Of a stretch of DNA of 64,000 bases, positions 10,785 to 20,128 are shown piece after piece. Location: positions 186,001 through 250,000 of the forward strand of contig NZ_CP016180.1 of assembly GCF_013377295.1 (NCBI RefSeq), read 5' to 3'. The notes beneath the pieces are model-generated. The model saw nothing but the letters and a program-made list of their open reading frames with translations. It had not been told where the DNA came from and did no database searches. Both the position numbers and the translations under genes were made by a program. The stretch's first letter is position 1. Each line of letters begins with the position of its first letter. This stretch comes from Pasteurella skyensis. GTDB lineage: Bacteria > Pseudomonadota > Gammaproteobacteria > Enterobacterales > Pasteurellaceae.

Positions 10785-13442
10785 ATGTCAGAAAGCATTA
10801 AAAATGACGTAGATCCAATAGAAACAAATGATTGGCTACTTGCAGTTAACTCGTTAGTTCGTGCTGAAGGTACAGAACGAGCACAATTTATTATTGAACA
10901 AGTGATTCAGCAAGCACGTGAAAATGGTGTTGCTGTTGCTTCAGGTTGTACAACACCTTACGTCAATACTATTGATGTGACAGATGAACCAACATATCCA
11001 GGTGATTTAGAACTTGAACGCCGTATCAGTAGTGCAATCCGTTGGAATGCGATTATGATGGTATTAAAAGCAGGTAAAAAAGATCTTGAATTAGGTGGAC
11101 ATATTTCTTCTTATCAAGCAGCAACAACAATTTATGAAGTTGCATTTAACCACTTTTTCAGAGCAAGAAATGACAAAGACGGTGGCGATTTAGTATTTTT
11201 CCAAGGTCACTCTGCACCGGGTATTTATGCACGTGCTTTTGTTGAAGGACGTTTAACGGAAGAACAGTTAGATAATTTCCGTCAAGAAGTGGGCGGTAAA
11301 GGTTTATCTTCATACCCTCACCCTAAATTATTACCAGAATTTTGGCAGTTCCCAACGGTTTCTATGGGATTAGGCCCTGTTAATGCAATTTATCAAGCAC
11401 GTTTCTTAAAATATCTTCATAATCGTGGCTTAAAAGATACTTCAGAACAAAAAGTATATGCGTATCTGGGCGATGGTGAAATGGATGAAATTGAATCTAA
11501 AGGAGCATTAACCCTTGCAGGTCGTGAGAATTTAGATAACTTAATTTTTGTGATTAACTGTAACTTACAACGTTTAGATGGACCTGTACACGGTAACGGT
11601 AAAATCGTACAAGAATTAGAAGGCTTATTCAGTGGAGCGGGTTGGGAAGTGATTAAAGTACTTTGGAGCAGACGTTGGGATAAACTGTTCGAAAAAGATA
11701 CCTCAGGTAAATTAGCACAATCAATGCTAGAAGTGGTTGATGGTGATTACTTAACCTTTAAATCTAAAGACGGCGCTTATGTGCGTGAGCATTTCTTTAA
11801 CCGCTACCCTGAAACAGCAGCTCTAGTGGCAGATATGACAGACGATGAAATTTGGCACTTAACACGTGGCGGTCACGATACCTTTAAAATGTATGCGGCT
11901 TATCATAAAGCACAAAGTGCAGGTAGACCGGTTGTATTACTTGTACAAACAGTAAAAGGCTACAAAATTGAAGAAGCACAAAGTAAAAACGTGGCTCACC
12001 AAACGAAGAAAATGTCTGAGCATAGCTTACGTTCATTCCGTGACTACTTCGATCTACCAGTAAAAGATGAAGAAATTGAAAACTACCCTTATGTAAAATT
12101 TGAGGAAGGGAGTGCAGAATACGATTATCTTCACAATCAACGTAAAAAATTAAAAGGGTACGTACCAACACGCTCACCTAAATTTACCACTGAATTTAGT
12201 GTTCCTGCGTTAGACGAGTTCTCTCAATTATTAGAAGAACAAAAACGTCCAATTTCAACCACAATGGCGTTTGTACGTTTCTTAAATACCTTATTGAAAA
12301 ATAAAGAGATTGGTAAAAATATCGTGCCAATTTTAGCCGATGAGGCTCGTACTTTCGGTATGGAAGGCTTATTCCGTCAAATTGGAATTTATAACCCAAA
12401 TGGTCAAAAATATACACCTTCAGACCGTGATGTAGTGGCTTACTATAAAGAAGCAACAGACGGTCAAGTATTGCAAGAAGGTATCAATGAATTAGGTGCA
12501 ACGGCTTCTTGGTTAGCGGCAGCAACGTCATACTCAACCAATAACTTGCCAATGATTCCATTCTTTATTTACTACTCAATGTTTGGTTTCCAACGTGTTG
12601 GAGATATGATGTGGGCAGCAGGGGATCAGCGTGCAAGAGGCTTTATGATTGGTGGTACTTCTGGTCGTACAACACTAAATGGTGAAGGTCTACAACACGA
12701 AGACGGTCATAGCCATATTCAATCATTAACTATTCCTAACTGTGTCTCCTACGATCCTGCTTATGTGTATGAAGTAGCGGTAATTATGCAAGATGGTATT
12801 AACCGTATGTATGGAGAAGCACAAGAAGATGTGTTCTATTACATCACAACCTTAAATGAAACTTACGAGCAACCAGCAATGCCAAAAGGGGCAGAAGAGG
12901 GTATTCGTAAAGGTATCTACAAATTTGAAACTGTGAAAGCTAAATCTAAAGAAAAAGTTCAATTATTAGGTTCTGGTGCAATCTTCCGTCACGTACGTGA
13001 AGCGGCGCAAATTTTAGCAAATGATTACGGTATTTCTTCTGATGTATATAGCGTACCATCATTTACAGAGGTGGCACGTGAAGGTAACGATGTCACGCGT
13101 TGGAACTTATTACACCCAGAAGCAGAAGCAAAAGTGCCTTATATTGCTCAAGTAATGAATGATGCACCAGCCGTAGCAGCAACAGACTATATGAAACTTT
13201 TTGCTGAACAAGTACGTGCCTTTATTCCAGCATCAAGCTATGCAGTATTAGGTACCGATGGTTTTGGTCGTTCAGATAGCCGTGAAAACTTACGTGATCA
13301 CTTTGAAGTGGATGCGCACTATGTTGTGATTGCAGCTTTAACAGAGCTAGCAAAACAAGGCAGTATTGATAAGAAAGTAGTTTCAGAGGCAATTGCTAAA
13401 TTTGGTATTAATGCTGAAAAAGCAGATCCATTTTACGCATAA
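10785..13442 (+). CDS. aceE: Pyruvate dehydrogenase E1 component (homodimeric type)
   Basis: The 885-residue E1 subunit decarboxylates pyruvate with thiamine diphosphate and acetylates the lipoyl groups of AceF. The ThDP motif GDGEMDEIESKGALTLAGRE runs on to the conserved NCNLQRLDGPVHGNG. FFQGHSAPGIYARAF and GGTSGRTTLNGEGLQHEDGH are typical of the homodimeric enzyme of gammaproteobacteria, and length is the same as E. coli AceE (887). AAGGA lies 8 bases before the ATG. First gene of aceE-aceF-lpdA; the acetyl-CoA produced feeds the TCA cycle. Confidence 0.98.
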   Translation: MSESIKNDVDPIETNDWLLAVNSLVRAEGTERAQFIIEQVIQQARENGVAVASGCTTPYVNTIDVTDEPTYPGDLELERRISSAIRWNAIMMVLKAGKKDLELGGHISSYQAATTIYEVAFNHFFRARNDKDGGDLVFFQGHSAPGIYARAFVEGRLTEEQLDNFRQEVGGKGLSSYPHPKLLPEFWQFPTVSMGLGPVNAIYQARFLKYLHNRGLKDTSEQKVYAYLGDGEMDEIESKGALTLAGRENLDNLIFVINCNLQRLDGPVHGNGKIVQELEGLFSGAGWEVIKVLWSRRWDKLFEKDTSGKLAQSMLEVVDGDYLTFKSKDGAYVREHFFNRYPETAALVADMTDDEIWHLTRGGHDTFKMYAAYHKAQSAGRPVVLLVQTVKGYKIEEAQSKNVAHQTKKMSEHSLRSFRDYFDLPVKDEEIENYPYVKFEEGSAEYDYLHNQRKKLKGYVPTRSPKFTTEFSVPALDEFSQLLEEQKRPISTTMAFVRFLNTLLKNKEIGKNIVPILADEARTFGMEGLFRQIGIYNPNGQKYTPSDRDVVAYYKEATDGQVLQEGINELGATASWLAAATSYSTNNLPMIPFFIYYSMFGFQRVGDMMWAAGDQRARGFMIGGTSGRTTLNGEGLQHEDGHSHIQSLTIPNCVSYDPAYVYEVAVIMQDGINRMYGEAQEDVFYYITTLNETYEQPAMPKGAEEGIRKGIYKFETVKAKSKEKVQLLGSGAIFRHVREAAQILANDYGISSDVYSVPSFTEVAREGNDVTRWNLLHPEAEAKVPYIAQVMNDAPAVAATDYMKLFAEQVRAFIPASSYAVLGTDGFGRSDSRENLRDHFEVDAHYVVIAALTELAKQGSIDKKVVSEAIAKFGINAEKADPFYA

Positions 13443-13464
13443 TTCATAAAATTATAGTAAAACC

Positions 13465-13518
13465 AAGCGGTAAGATTGAGCATAAAATTTGCAAATTTTA
13501 CATAAGAACTTACCGCTT
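13465..13518. repeat. Uptake-signal stem-loop between aceE and aceF
   Basis: AAGCGGTAAG (13465-13474) and CTTACCGCTT (13509-13518) are perfect inverted arms around an AT-rich loop with AAAATTTGCAAATTTT. Each arm is an uptake core. The structure can form a stem-loop in the message and may act as an attenuator or RNA-stability element as well as an uptake site. Confidence 0.75.
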
Positions 13519-13538
13519 AAATATTTAAGGAATATACA

Positions 13539-15152
13539 ATGGCAAAACAAATTCAAATTCCAGATATTGGTGGTGATGAAGTTACTGTTACAGAAATAAT
13601 GGTAAAAGTAGGCGATACCATCGAAGTGGATCAATCAGTAATTAACGTTGAAGGCGATAAAGCATCAATGGAAGTACCAGCACCTGAAGCGGGTGTGATA
13701 AAAGAAATTCTTGTAAAAGAAGGTGATGCAGTAACAACGGGTAGCCCAATGTTAGTGTTAGAATCTGCTGACACAGTAGCTGCACCAGCAGAAGAATCAA
13801 AAGCAGAAACACCAGTAGCCACACCTGTGGCAACCGCATCAGCAGTCGTTGATGTAAACGTACCTGATATCGGTGGTGATGAAGTAACCGTAACTGAAAT
13901 TATGGTTAAAGTTGGTGACAGTGTTGAAGTCGATCAATCAATCTTAAACGTTGAAGGCGACAAAGCCTCAATGGAAGTACCTGCACCAATGGCGGGTGTG
14001 GTTAAAGAAATTTTAATCGCAGAAGGCGATATGGTTTCTACGGGTAAATTAGTGATGCGTTTTGAAACTTCTGCACCAGCAACGGTAGAAACACCAGCTC
14101 AACCACAAGTAGCACCAACAGAAGCACCAAAACAAGAAGTTGCACCTGCACCAGCAACATCTTCTGCTAAAAATGAATCTGGTTTAAGCCAAGATAAAGT
14201 AGAAGCAAGTGCAAGTTTTGCTCATGCAACACCAGTGATTCGTCGTTTAGCACGTGAGTTTGGGGTAAACCTAGATAACGTGAAAGGTACAGGTCGCAAA
14301 AACCGTATTGTGAAAGAAGATTTACAAGCTTATGTGAAAAATGCGGTTCAAGTATTTGAAAACAAAGCATCAGGTAAAGCAGGCAACGGCGTGGCAGACG
14401 GTTCTGGTTTAGGTTTATTACCTTGGCCAAAAGTTGATTTCAGCAAATTTGGGGAAACCGAAGAAGTTGAATTAGGTCGTATCCAAAAAATCTCAGGGGC
14501 AAACTTACACCGTAACTGGGTAATGATCCCTCACGTAACACAATGGGATAAAGCGGATATCACAACCCTTGAAGCATTCCGTAAAGAGCAAAATGCTTAC
14601 TTACAAAAAACCAAACAAGACGTGAAAATCACGCCACTTGTATTCATTATGAAAGCTGCCGCAAAAGCGTTAGAAGAATTCCCTCGCTTTAACAGTTCAC
14701 TTTCAGAAGATGGTCAGCGTTTAACACTTAAAAAATACGTAAATATTGGTATCGCCGTAGATACACCAAACGGCTTAGTGGTACCAGTATTTAAAAATGT
14801 GAATAACAAAGGTATTTTGGAGCTTTCTCGTGAAATTTCAGAAATCTCTAAAAAAGCCCGTGAAGGTAAATTAACCGCATCAGATATGCAGGGTGGCTGT
14901 TTCACTATTTCATCACTAGGTGGAATTGGTGGTACTCACTTTACTCCAATTGTAAATGCACCAGAAGTGGCGATTTTAGGTGTATCAAGATCTGAAATGA
15001 CACCAGTATGGAATGGTAAAGATTTTGAACCACGTTTAATGCTACCACTATCATTGTCTTACGATCACCGAGTGATTGACGGTGCAGATGGAGCGAGATT
15101 TATTACATTCTTAAGTAGTGTATTGGCAGATTTACGCCGTTTAGCAATGTAG
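13539..15152 (+). CDS. aceF: Dihydrolipoyl acetyltransferase, pyruvate dehydrogenase E2
   Basis: The 537-residue core protein has two lipoyl domains (residues 2-75 and 107-180), each with the lipoylated Lys in [13 protein letters not shown]. The two domains are near copies, including at the DNA level. A Pro/Ala/Thr linker follows, then an E3/E1-binding domain ([21 protein letters not shown], residues about 229-260), and then the catalytic domain ending in [14 protein letters not shown] with the HxxxDG active site. E. coli AceF has three lipoyl domains; two is normal in several Pasteurellaceae. AAGGA precedes the ATG. It receives acetyl groups from AceE and passes them to CoA. Confidence 0.97.
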   Translation: MAKQIQIPDIGGDEVTVTEIMVKVGDTIEVDQSVINVEGDKASMEVPAPEAGVIKEILVKEGDAVTTGSPMLVLESADTVAAPAEESKAETPVATPVATASAVVDVNVPDIGGDEVTVTEIMVKVGDSVEVDQSILNVEGDKASMEVPAPMAGVVKEILIAEGDMVSTGKLVMRFETSAPATVETPAQPQVAPTEAPKQEVAPAPATSSAKNESGLSQDKVEASASFAHATPVIRRLAREFGVNLDNVKGTGRKNRIVKEDLQAYVKNAVQVFENKASGKAGNGVADGSGLGLLPWPKVDFSKFGETEEVELGRIQKISGANLHRNWVMIPHVTQWDKADITTLEAFRKEQNAYLQKTKQDVKITPLVFIMKAAAKALEEFPRFNSSLSEDGQRLTLKKYVNIGIAVDTPNGLVVPVFKNVNNKGILELSREISEISKKAREGKLTASDMQGGCFTISSLGGIGGTHFTPIVNAPEVAILGVSRSEMTPVWNGKDFEPRLMLPLSLSYDHRVIDGADGARFITFLSSVLADLRRLAM

Positions 15153-15164
15153 AATAATAAAAGA

Positions 15165-15216
15165 AGCGGTAAGATCACAGCAAAAATTTGCAAATTTTTA
15201 GTATTATCTTACCGCT
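15165..15216. repeat. Uptake-signal stem-loop between aceF and lpdA
   Basis: AGCGGTAAGAT (15165-15175) pairs with ATCTTACCGCT (15206-15216). The loop contains an 18-bp perfect palindrome, AAAAATTTGCAAATTTTT (15182-15199). The plan is the same as in the aceE-aceF gap. Confidence 0.75.
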
Positions 15217-15243
15217 ACACAACCTATTGATAAAGAGGTTAAT

Positions 15244-16668
15244 ATGAGTAAAGAAATTAAAACACAAGTTGTGGTATTAGGTGCAGGTCCAGCAGGTTAT
15301 TCAGCTGCTTTTCGTTGTGCAGATTTAGGTTTAGAAACTGTGATTGTTGAACGTTATTCAACACTTGGTGGTGTATGTTTAAACGTAGGTTGTATCCCAT
15401 CAAAAGCATTACTTCACGTTGCAAAGGTAATTGAAGAAGCAAAACATATTGAGCATAACGGCATCACATTTGGCGAGCCAAAAATTGATTTAGATAAAGT
15501 GCGTGAAGGTAAAGAAAACGTTGTTTCTAAATTAACAGGTGGTCTTGCAGGAATGGCAAAAGCACGTAAAGTAACTATTGTTGAAGGTTTAGCTTCTTTT
15601 ACTGATCCGAATACATTAGTGGCACGTGATCGTAAAGGGAATGCAACAACGGTTAAATTTGATAATGCCATTATTGCAGCAGGTTCTCGTCCAATCCAAT
15701 TACCTTTTATTCCACACGAAGATCCTCGAGTTTGGGATTCAACGGATGCTCTTAAACTAAAAGAAGTACCAAAACGCCTATTGATAATGGGTGGTGGAAT
15801 TATTGGTTTAGAAATGGGAACAGTCTACCAATCACTAGGTTCAGAAGTGGACGTAGTAGAAATGTTTGATCAAGTAATCCCAGCTGCAGATAAAGACATC
15901 GTACAAATTTATACCAAACAGGTTGAAAACAAATTCAAATTAATGCTCGAAACCAAAGTAACAGCTGTTGAAGCAAAAGATGATGGCGTTCACGTTACAA
16001 TGGAAGGCAAAGCCTGTAATGATACAAAACGTTATGATGCTGTATTAGTTGCCATCGGTCGTACACCAAATGGTAAATTAATTGATGCAGGTAAAGCGGG
16101 AGTTGAAGTAGACGAACGTGGCTTTATCAATGTAGATAAACAACTACGCACTAACGTACCACACATTTTTGCTATCGGTGATATCGTAGGACAGCCAATG
16201 TTAGCACATAAAGGGGTTCACGAAGGACACGTTGCAGCAGAAGTGATTGCAGGGAAAAAACATTATTTTGATCCGAAGGTTATTCCTTCAATCGCTTATA
16301 CTGAACCAGAAGTGGCTTGGGTAGGTAAAACAGAGAAAGAGTGCCGTCAAGAAGGCTTAAACTTTGAAGTCGCTAAATTCCCTTGGGCAGCCTCAGGCCG
16401 TGCAATTGCCTCTGAATGTTCAGAAGGAATGACAAAACTTATCTTCGATAAAGATACCCATCAAGTACTTGGTGGGGCGATTGTTGGTTCTAATGGTGGC
16501 GAATTGCTAGGTGAAATTGGTTTAGCTATTGAAATGGCGTGTGATGCGGAAGATCTTGCACTCACTATTCACGCTCACCCAACACTACACGAATCAGTAG
16601 GTCTAGCCGCAGAAGTATTTGAAGGTTCAATTACAGATCTTCCAAATCCAAAAGCGAAGAAAAAATAG
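15244..16668 (+). CDS. lpdA: Dihydrolipoyl dehydrogenase (E3)
   Basis: The 474-residue FAD enzyme reoxidises dihydrolipoamide with NAD in pyruvate and 2-oxoglutarate dehydrogenases. It shows the FAD-binding VVLGAGPAGYSAAFR (residues 9-23), the redox disulfide GGVCLNVGCIPSKALLH (near 45-60), the NAD-binding MGGGIIGLEMGTV and the C-terminal His-Glu pair in HAHPTLHES. AAAGAGG lies upstream of the ATG. Third gene of the ace operon; a terminator follows. Confidence 0.97.
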   Translation: MSKEIKTQVVVLGAGPAGYSAAFRCADLGLETVIVERYSTLGGVCLNVGCIPSKALLHVAKVIEEAKHIEHNGITFGEPKIDLDKVREGKENVVSKLTGGLAGMAKARKVTIVEGLASFTDPNTLVARDRKGNATTVKFDNAIIAAGSRPIQLPFIPHEDPRVWDSTDALKLKEVPKRLLIMGGGIIGLEMGTVYQSLGSEVDVVEMFDQVIPAADKDIVQIYTKQVENKFKLMLETKVTAVEAKDDGVHVTMEGKACNDTKRYDAVLVAIGRTPNGKLIDAGKAGVEVDERGFINVDKQLRTNVPHIFAIGDIVGQPMLAHKGVHEGHVAAEVIAGKKHYFDPKVIPSIAYTEPEVAWVGKTEKECRQEGLNFEVAKFPWAASGRAIASECSEGMTKLIFDKDTHQVLGGAIVGSNGGELLGEIGLAIEMACDAEDLALTIHAHPTLHESVGLAAEVFEGSITDLPNPKAKKK

Positions 16669-16702
16669 TGGTAAGAGTAATCTAAAATTTACCAACTAAA
16701 TC

Positions 16703-16740
16703 AAAAAAAGAGACGTAGTGTATATGCTATGTCTCTTTTT
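16703..16740. terminator. Bidirectional terminator after lpdA
   Basis: GAGACGTAG (16710-16718) pairs with CTATGTCTC (16727-16735) with one G-T pair. A-run and T-run flanks extend the stem. It separates lpdA from the convergent DUF3037 gene. A truncated REP-like stretch (ACTGGTGTTTGATTAG) follows at about 16758-16773. Confidence 0.85.
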
Positions 16741-16781
16741 TGATTATTGAACTCTGTGACTGGTGTTTGATTAGTTTATTA

Positions 16782-17615
16782 CTAAAAAACAGTAACATCC
16801 TTTGCAAAATCAAGCACTTCCTCTTTGTTTTTCCAATCAGTATGATTAATACTAAAATGATCAAATGTTCTCTTAATAGTATCTAAAATCTTAATTTTTG
16901 CCTTAGTATTAGCTGTGTCTAGCGCAAATAAAATACAATCTTTCTTAATTAACCCTTCAGCAGTAGAGCGGTTTATTTTTGCCACCCAACTATCACAATG
17001 TTCTATCATACTTGCGGTTTCATTTTGATCAAAAGCGAGAGGTTTAATACCTCTTATAACTTTATTATCATTGTTATCTTTTAATGCAAGGGGAAGTTTA
17101 AATTTAGACGTTTCACCTTTCACCAAACATTCTTTATAATTATTAAAAATAGGATTGCTTTGTGCTTTAAATAAATCCTTAAATTCTCTTACAATATTAT
17201 TTTCTTGACTCACACTTTTTACACCACCAAAATGGATATATTCACGATATAGCTGACTAAAATTGGCTTGAGGATCATCAACTACCCCTACAACAGCATT
17301 GCTATATTGAACAATACCCTCTTTGCAGTCAACGAAATTATGAAAGAATCTTGCCACTTCTTCAGGGCTAAAGCGAAAATCATTTTCTACAATTTTTTTA
17401 ATATATTTTAACTCACTGTTAATAGTATCTCGTATTTCTTCAAAAATACGACTATTATAGAAAAAGTGATTCACACGACCACTATTTTTTGGTACCAGAC
17501 CAAAAGTCAATTTCTGTGTTTGGGGTTCGCACATCAACAAGCCAACATTGACGAATTCGCCTGTTTCAATGTACGGTCTAAACCTCACAAAACTGTATAA
17601 TATTGGTGTTTTCAT
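16782..17615 (-). CDS. DUF3037 domain protein
   Basis: The 277-residue protein begins with ILYSFVRFRPYIETGEFVNV, the N-terminal signature of DUF3037. This family is found next to HipA-like kinase genes in many bacteria, and its biochemical role is not established. The rest of the sequence is charged with no membrane segment, so it is probably cytoplasmic. Its start overlaps the stop of the upstream kinase remnant by four bases (ATGA), the usual operon layout. Because that partner is truncated, the gene may now be without its normal promoter and function. Confidence 0.75.
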   Translation of the reverse strand: MKTPILYSFVRFRPYIETGEFVNVGLLMCEPQTQKLTFGLVPKNSGRVNHFFYNSRIFEEIRDTINSELKYIKKIVENDFRFSPEEVARFFHNFVDCKEGIVQYSNAVVGVVDDPQANFSQLYREYIHFGGVKSVSQENNIVREFKDLFKAQSNPIFNNYKECLVKGETSKFKLPLALKDNNDNKVIRGIKPLAFDQNETASMIEHCDSWVAKINRSTAEGLIKKDCILFALDTANTKAKIKILDTIKRTFDHFSINHTDWKNKEEVLDFAKDVTVF

Positions 17616-18001
17616 TTTATGTTATCCCAGTAATCTTTTGTATTAATTCTTGCTAAAATTGCTTTTATTTCAATGATAATCGCTTCAAATTTTTGATATT
17701 CTTCTGAATCAATAGGAAGCCATTCATCAGGTATATTATCACAAATATCATCAAAGTCGTTTAAAATCTCAATGGCTTTATCTGTAAATATATCTTTATC
17801 TACCCAATCTAATCTCCAGTTTCTATTTTTTGGAGAAAATATATGATTTTCGAATTCATCATCACAAATATCATCAAAAGCCAAGTTATGATCAATGACA
17901 AACACCTGCTGTTCCATCTCTGCATATAATAAATTCAGATTACCAGAACCATTTTGTGATGCAGTACGATCAGAATTATTTATCCACCTATCAAACTTTA
18001 A
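17612..18001 (-). pseudogene. HipA-like kinase, 3' remnant
   Basis: The frame is open on the minus strand from 18001, well before the ATG at 17917. The upstream residues are coding-like: FDRWINNSDRTASQNGSGN and LNLLYAEMEQQVFVIDHNLA. This matches the catalytic and metal-binding part of HipA-like kinases (NxDRT, then IDHNLAF). The N-terminal half, with the ATP-binding loop, is missing. The frame meets a stop (18002-18004) exactly where the repeat island begins. I read it as a kinase gene decapitated by insertion or deletion at the island edge. A short translated form from the ATG at 17917 (101 residues) is possible but would lack a complete active site. Confidence 0.6.
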
Positions 18002-18048
18002 TTAATTATCAATGATTAAATAGTGATCGACATCCCTGCCTCAATGTC

Positions 18049-18420
18049 CCCGTTCTCGGTTCCAGAGCTCGGTTATTGAGCCTGTCGAAATATCGAAGTA
18101 TAAGAGAACGCTCACTAAACAAGTTCAGTGCCCAAACACCTAACACTTCGACAGGCTCAGTGATCGGTGTTTGATTGGTTTTGTAGTTTGAAATCTAGCT
18201 TGCGGGAAGATATTCCACTCACTTCGCTCATTAAATACCCCTCTACAAATCATTTATAAATCAAAAATTTATAAAGATCGACCGTAGGGGAGGATTAGCA
18301 AACTTGTTTGCGTATATCCTCCCGTTGCTCGGTATAAAATCTCCACAAAACATCATAAAACATAATCATAGCGGTTACATTTCAATAGAAATTTACAAAT
18401 TAGATCAATAATCATACTGC
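18049..18420. repeat. Long repeat, copy A
   Basis: Copy A starts with CCGTTCTCGGTT and contains, in order: CCTGTCGAA...GTATAAGAGAACG, the REP unit ACACCTAACACTTCGACAGG with CTCAGTGATCGGTGTTTGAT, GGGAAGATATTCCACTC, a GGAGGAT...ATCCTCC hairpin (about 18288-18322) and a degenerate uptake signal (ATAGCGGTTACATTTC). It has an extra segment near 18065-18095 compared with copy B. No coding potential is seen. Confidence 0.8.
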
Positions 18421-18455
18421 GCCTCCGTTCTTGATTGACCTCTGTGATCGATGTT

Positions 18456-18820
18456 CCCGTTCTCGGTTACTGAGCCTGTCGAAGTATAAGAGAACGTTCA
18501 CAGAACCAAATCCCGAGCTCAAACACCTAACACTTCGACAAGCTCAGCGATCGGTGTTTGATTGGTTTTGTGATTTTAATTTAGCTTACGGGAAGATATT
18601 CCACTCGCTTTTCTCATTAAATACTCTCCTGTAAATTATTTATAAATCAAAAAGTTATAAAGATCGACCGTAGGGGTGGATTAGCAAACTTGTTTGCGTA
18701 TATCCTCCCGCTGCTCGATATAAAATCTCCACAAAACGTCATAAGACATAACCATAGCGGTTACATTTCAATAAAAATTTACAAATTAGATCGAGAATGG
18801 AGACGTAGCATGCTACGTCT
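18456..18820. repeat. Long repeat, copy B (uninterrupted target site)
   Basis: This copy has the same order of modules as copy A, offset by 407 bp. At 18471-18499 it carries the intact sequence CCTGTCGAAG followed by TATAAGAGAACG, which is the site split by the IS110 element in copy C. Small ORFs here (18431-18634, 18690-18887) cross module boundaries and are not considered genes. Confidence 0.8.
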
Positions 18821-18829
18821 CCATTCTCG
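18792..18829. repeat. Perfect 38-bp palindrome at the B/C repeat junction
   Basis: CGAGAATGGAGACGTAGCA (18792-18810) is followed directly by its exact reverse complement (18811-18829) with no loop. It sits where copy B ends and copy C begins and is not in copies A or C. Confidence 0.85.
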
Positions 18830-18961
18830 GTTACTGAGCCTGTCGAAGATACCATTAGAAATAGCAAGAAAATTTTTTATTTTTTAACATTAATAATGGT
18901 GCCTTATATTTTTAGAGAATATTTTATCCTCTAAAATCTGTATAACATTTATTGTTAATAA

Positions 18962-19945
18962 CTACATTGTCTTTTGGTGTAAACTTGCATCAAAAGGCAT
19001 TTGATTTTTTAATACTGTTTGAGCAATGGCCACTAATTTACGCATTAAAGCCACGATAATCACTTTTTTATCCTTCCCTTTTGCCAGTAAATTATCAACA
19101 AAAGTCTTATAAATTCTATCTTTATAATTCCCAAAACTATAGGCAACCGCAGGCATAAATAAAATTTTACGAATATCCGTTTGTCCAATTTTTGATATTT
19201 TCGGTTTACCATTTATGCTACTGCCTGATTGATGGTGCATAGGAGTTAAGCCTGCATAAGCAGCTGCAGCTTTTCCATTTTTAAAACGAGAGCCATCGCC
19301 AAGATAAGCCAGTAACCAAGCAACACTTTTTTTACCTAATCCTGGAATGCTTGATAATAATTTTGCATTTTGTTTGAGCATTGTATCCGTTTTGATTGTT
19401 TCATCAATTTGTTTTTCAAAAGCTTTTATTTCTTCACGCAAGAAATTAGCCAAACGCTCTGCACTTGCAATACTTTCGCTATCTGACATCATTTTAATCC
19501 GAGTACGTTCTTTTTGCTCAGCTTGTTTAAGATGTTCTAGCTGTCGTAATCTTAATAATAATGCACGTTGAGCCTTTGGTGGTGGTTGCCACGCTTGTGG
19601 TTGCTCTTTTGCCGCAAAACGAGCAATAAGCATTGCGTCTATCTTATCGGTCTTATTTCTAAGATTTTGTCCAATGCCATAAGCCTTGATACATTTAGGG
19701 TTAATCACGCTTACTTTTGCCTTTTTATCATAGAGAAAATAGGCTAATTCTTCCCAATAAATACCAGTTGCTTCCATTACAACGTGTAGATTTTGAGTAT
19801 CTTTGTTAATCCATTTTAATAATGATTCAAACCCTTTTTTATCATTATCAAAAGTATTATGTAGGGCTTTTTTATTTTCTTTATAAATCGCTACATCAAA
19901 CTTCTTGCAAGCAATATCAATACCAATGTAGAATGTGTTATTCAT
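18962..19945 (-). CDS. IS110-family transposase (DEDD plus Tnp_20 domains)
   Basis: The 327-residue recombinase has the N-terminal RuvC-like DEDD domain: YIGIDIACKKFDVAIY with Asp10, HVVMEATGIYWEELAY with the Glu, and NKTDKIDAMLIARF with the two Asp. The C-terminal transposase_20 domain (LLSSIPGLGKKSVAWLLAYL, then AAAAYAGLTPMHHQSGSS) carries the serine nucleophile in HQSGSS. Both domains are complete, so the gene looks active. Members of this family recombine DNA under guidance of an RNA made from their own non-coding end. Start: ATG at 19945, with AGGAAC upstream (GTTGAGGAACAAAT). Confidence 0.93.
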   Translation of the reverse strand: MNNTFYIGIDIACKKFDVAIYKENKKALHNTFDNDKKGFESLLKWINKDTQNLHVVMEATGIYWEELAYFLYDKKAKVSVINPKCIKAYGIGQNLRNKTDKIDAMLIARFAAKEQPQAWQPPPKAQRALLLRLRQLEHLKQAEQKERTRIKMMSDSESIASAERLANFLREEIKAFEKQIDETIKTDTMLKQNAKLLSSIPGLGKKSVAWLLAYLGDGSRFKNGKAAAAYAGLTPMHHQSGSSINGKPKISKIGQTDIRKILFMPAVAYSFGNYKDRIYKTFVDNLLAKGKDKKVIIVALMRKLVAIAQTVLKNQMPFDASLHQKTM

Positions 19946-20128
19946 ATTTGTTCCTCAACCTTGTTTATACGAGCTAGCACTAATAGTGTTACTCAGGATA
20001 CCATTCGGGATGAATATGGAGTTGAAGTAGGTTATATCTTCGACACAGGTTTTTAACCTAAGGATATTTACAAGCTCTACTTCAACAGCCCTACTGTTAT
20101 TTATAATAGTAGGGCTTTTTTATAATAC
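19946..20128 (-). ncRNA. Candidate bridge RNA (seekRNA) of the IS110 element
   Basis: The leader, read on the transposase strand, has three parts in order. First is a 5' hairpin (GCCCTACT/AGTAGGGC, 20115-20108 with 20095-20088). Second is a loop closed by a perfect 10-bp stem (GTTGAAGTAG 20021-20030 with CTACTTCAAC 20077-20086) and an inner GGTTA/TAACC stem. Third is another stem-loop region near 19990-20020. The second loop holds TGTCGAAG (20045-20038), identical to eight bases of the insertion target. The third holds AATGGTATC (20005-19997), identical to the element's own right end (18856-18848). This order is that of the IS621 bridge RNA. The opposite-strand guides are weaker. Confidence 0.62.

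Noticed and set aside
18431-18887. Two small plus-strand ORFs (67 and 65 residues) in the repeat island
   Set aside because: They cross REP and hairpin modules, are not kept in the other repeat copies, and lack ribosome sites.
20088-20121. Hairpin plus T run at the IS110 left end taken only as a terminator
   Set aside because: On the plus strand it does look like a Rho-independent terminator and may act as one. On the transposase strand it is the expected 5' hairpin of the bridge RNA, so I did not list it as a separate terminator.
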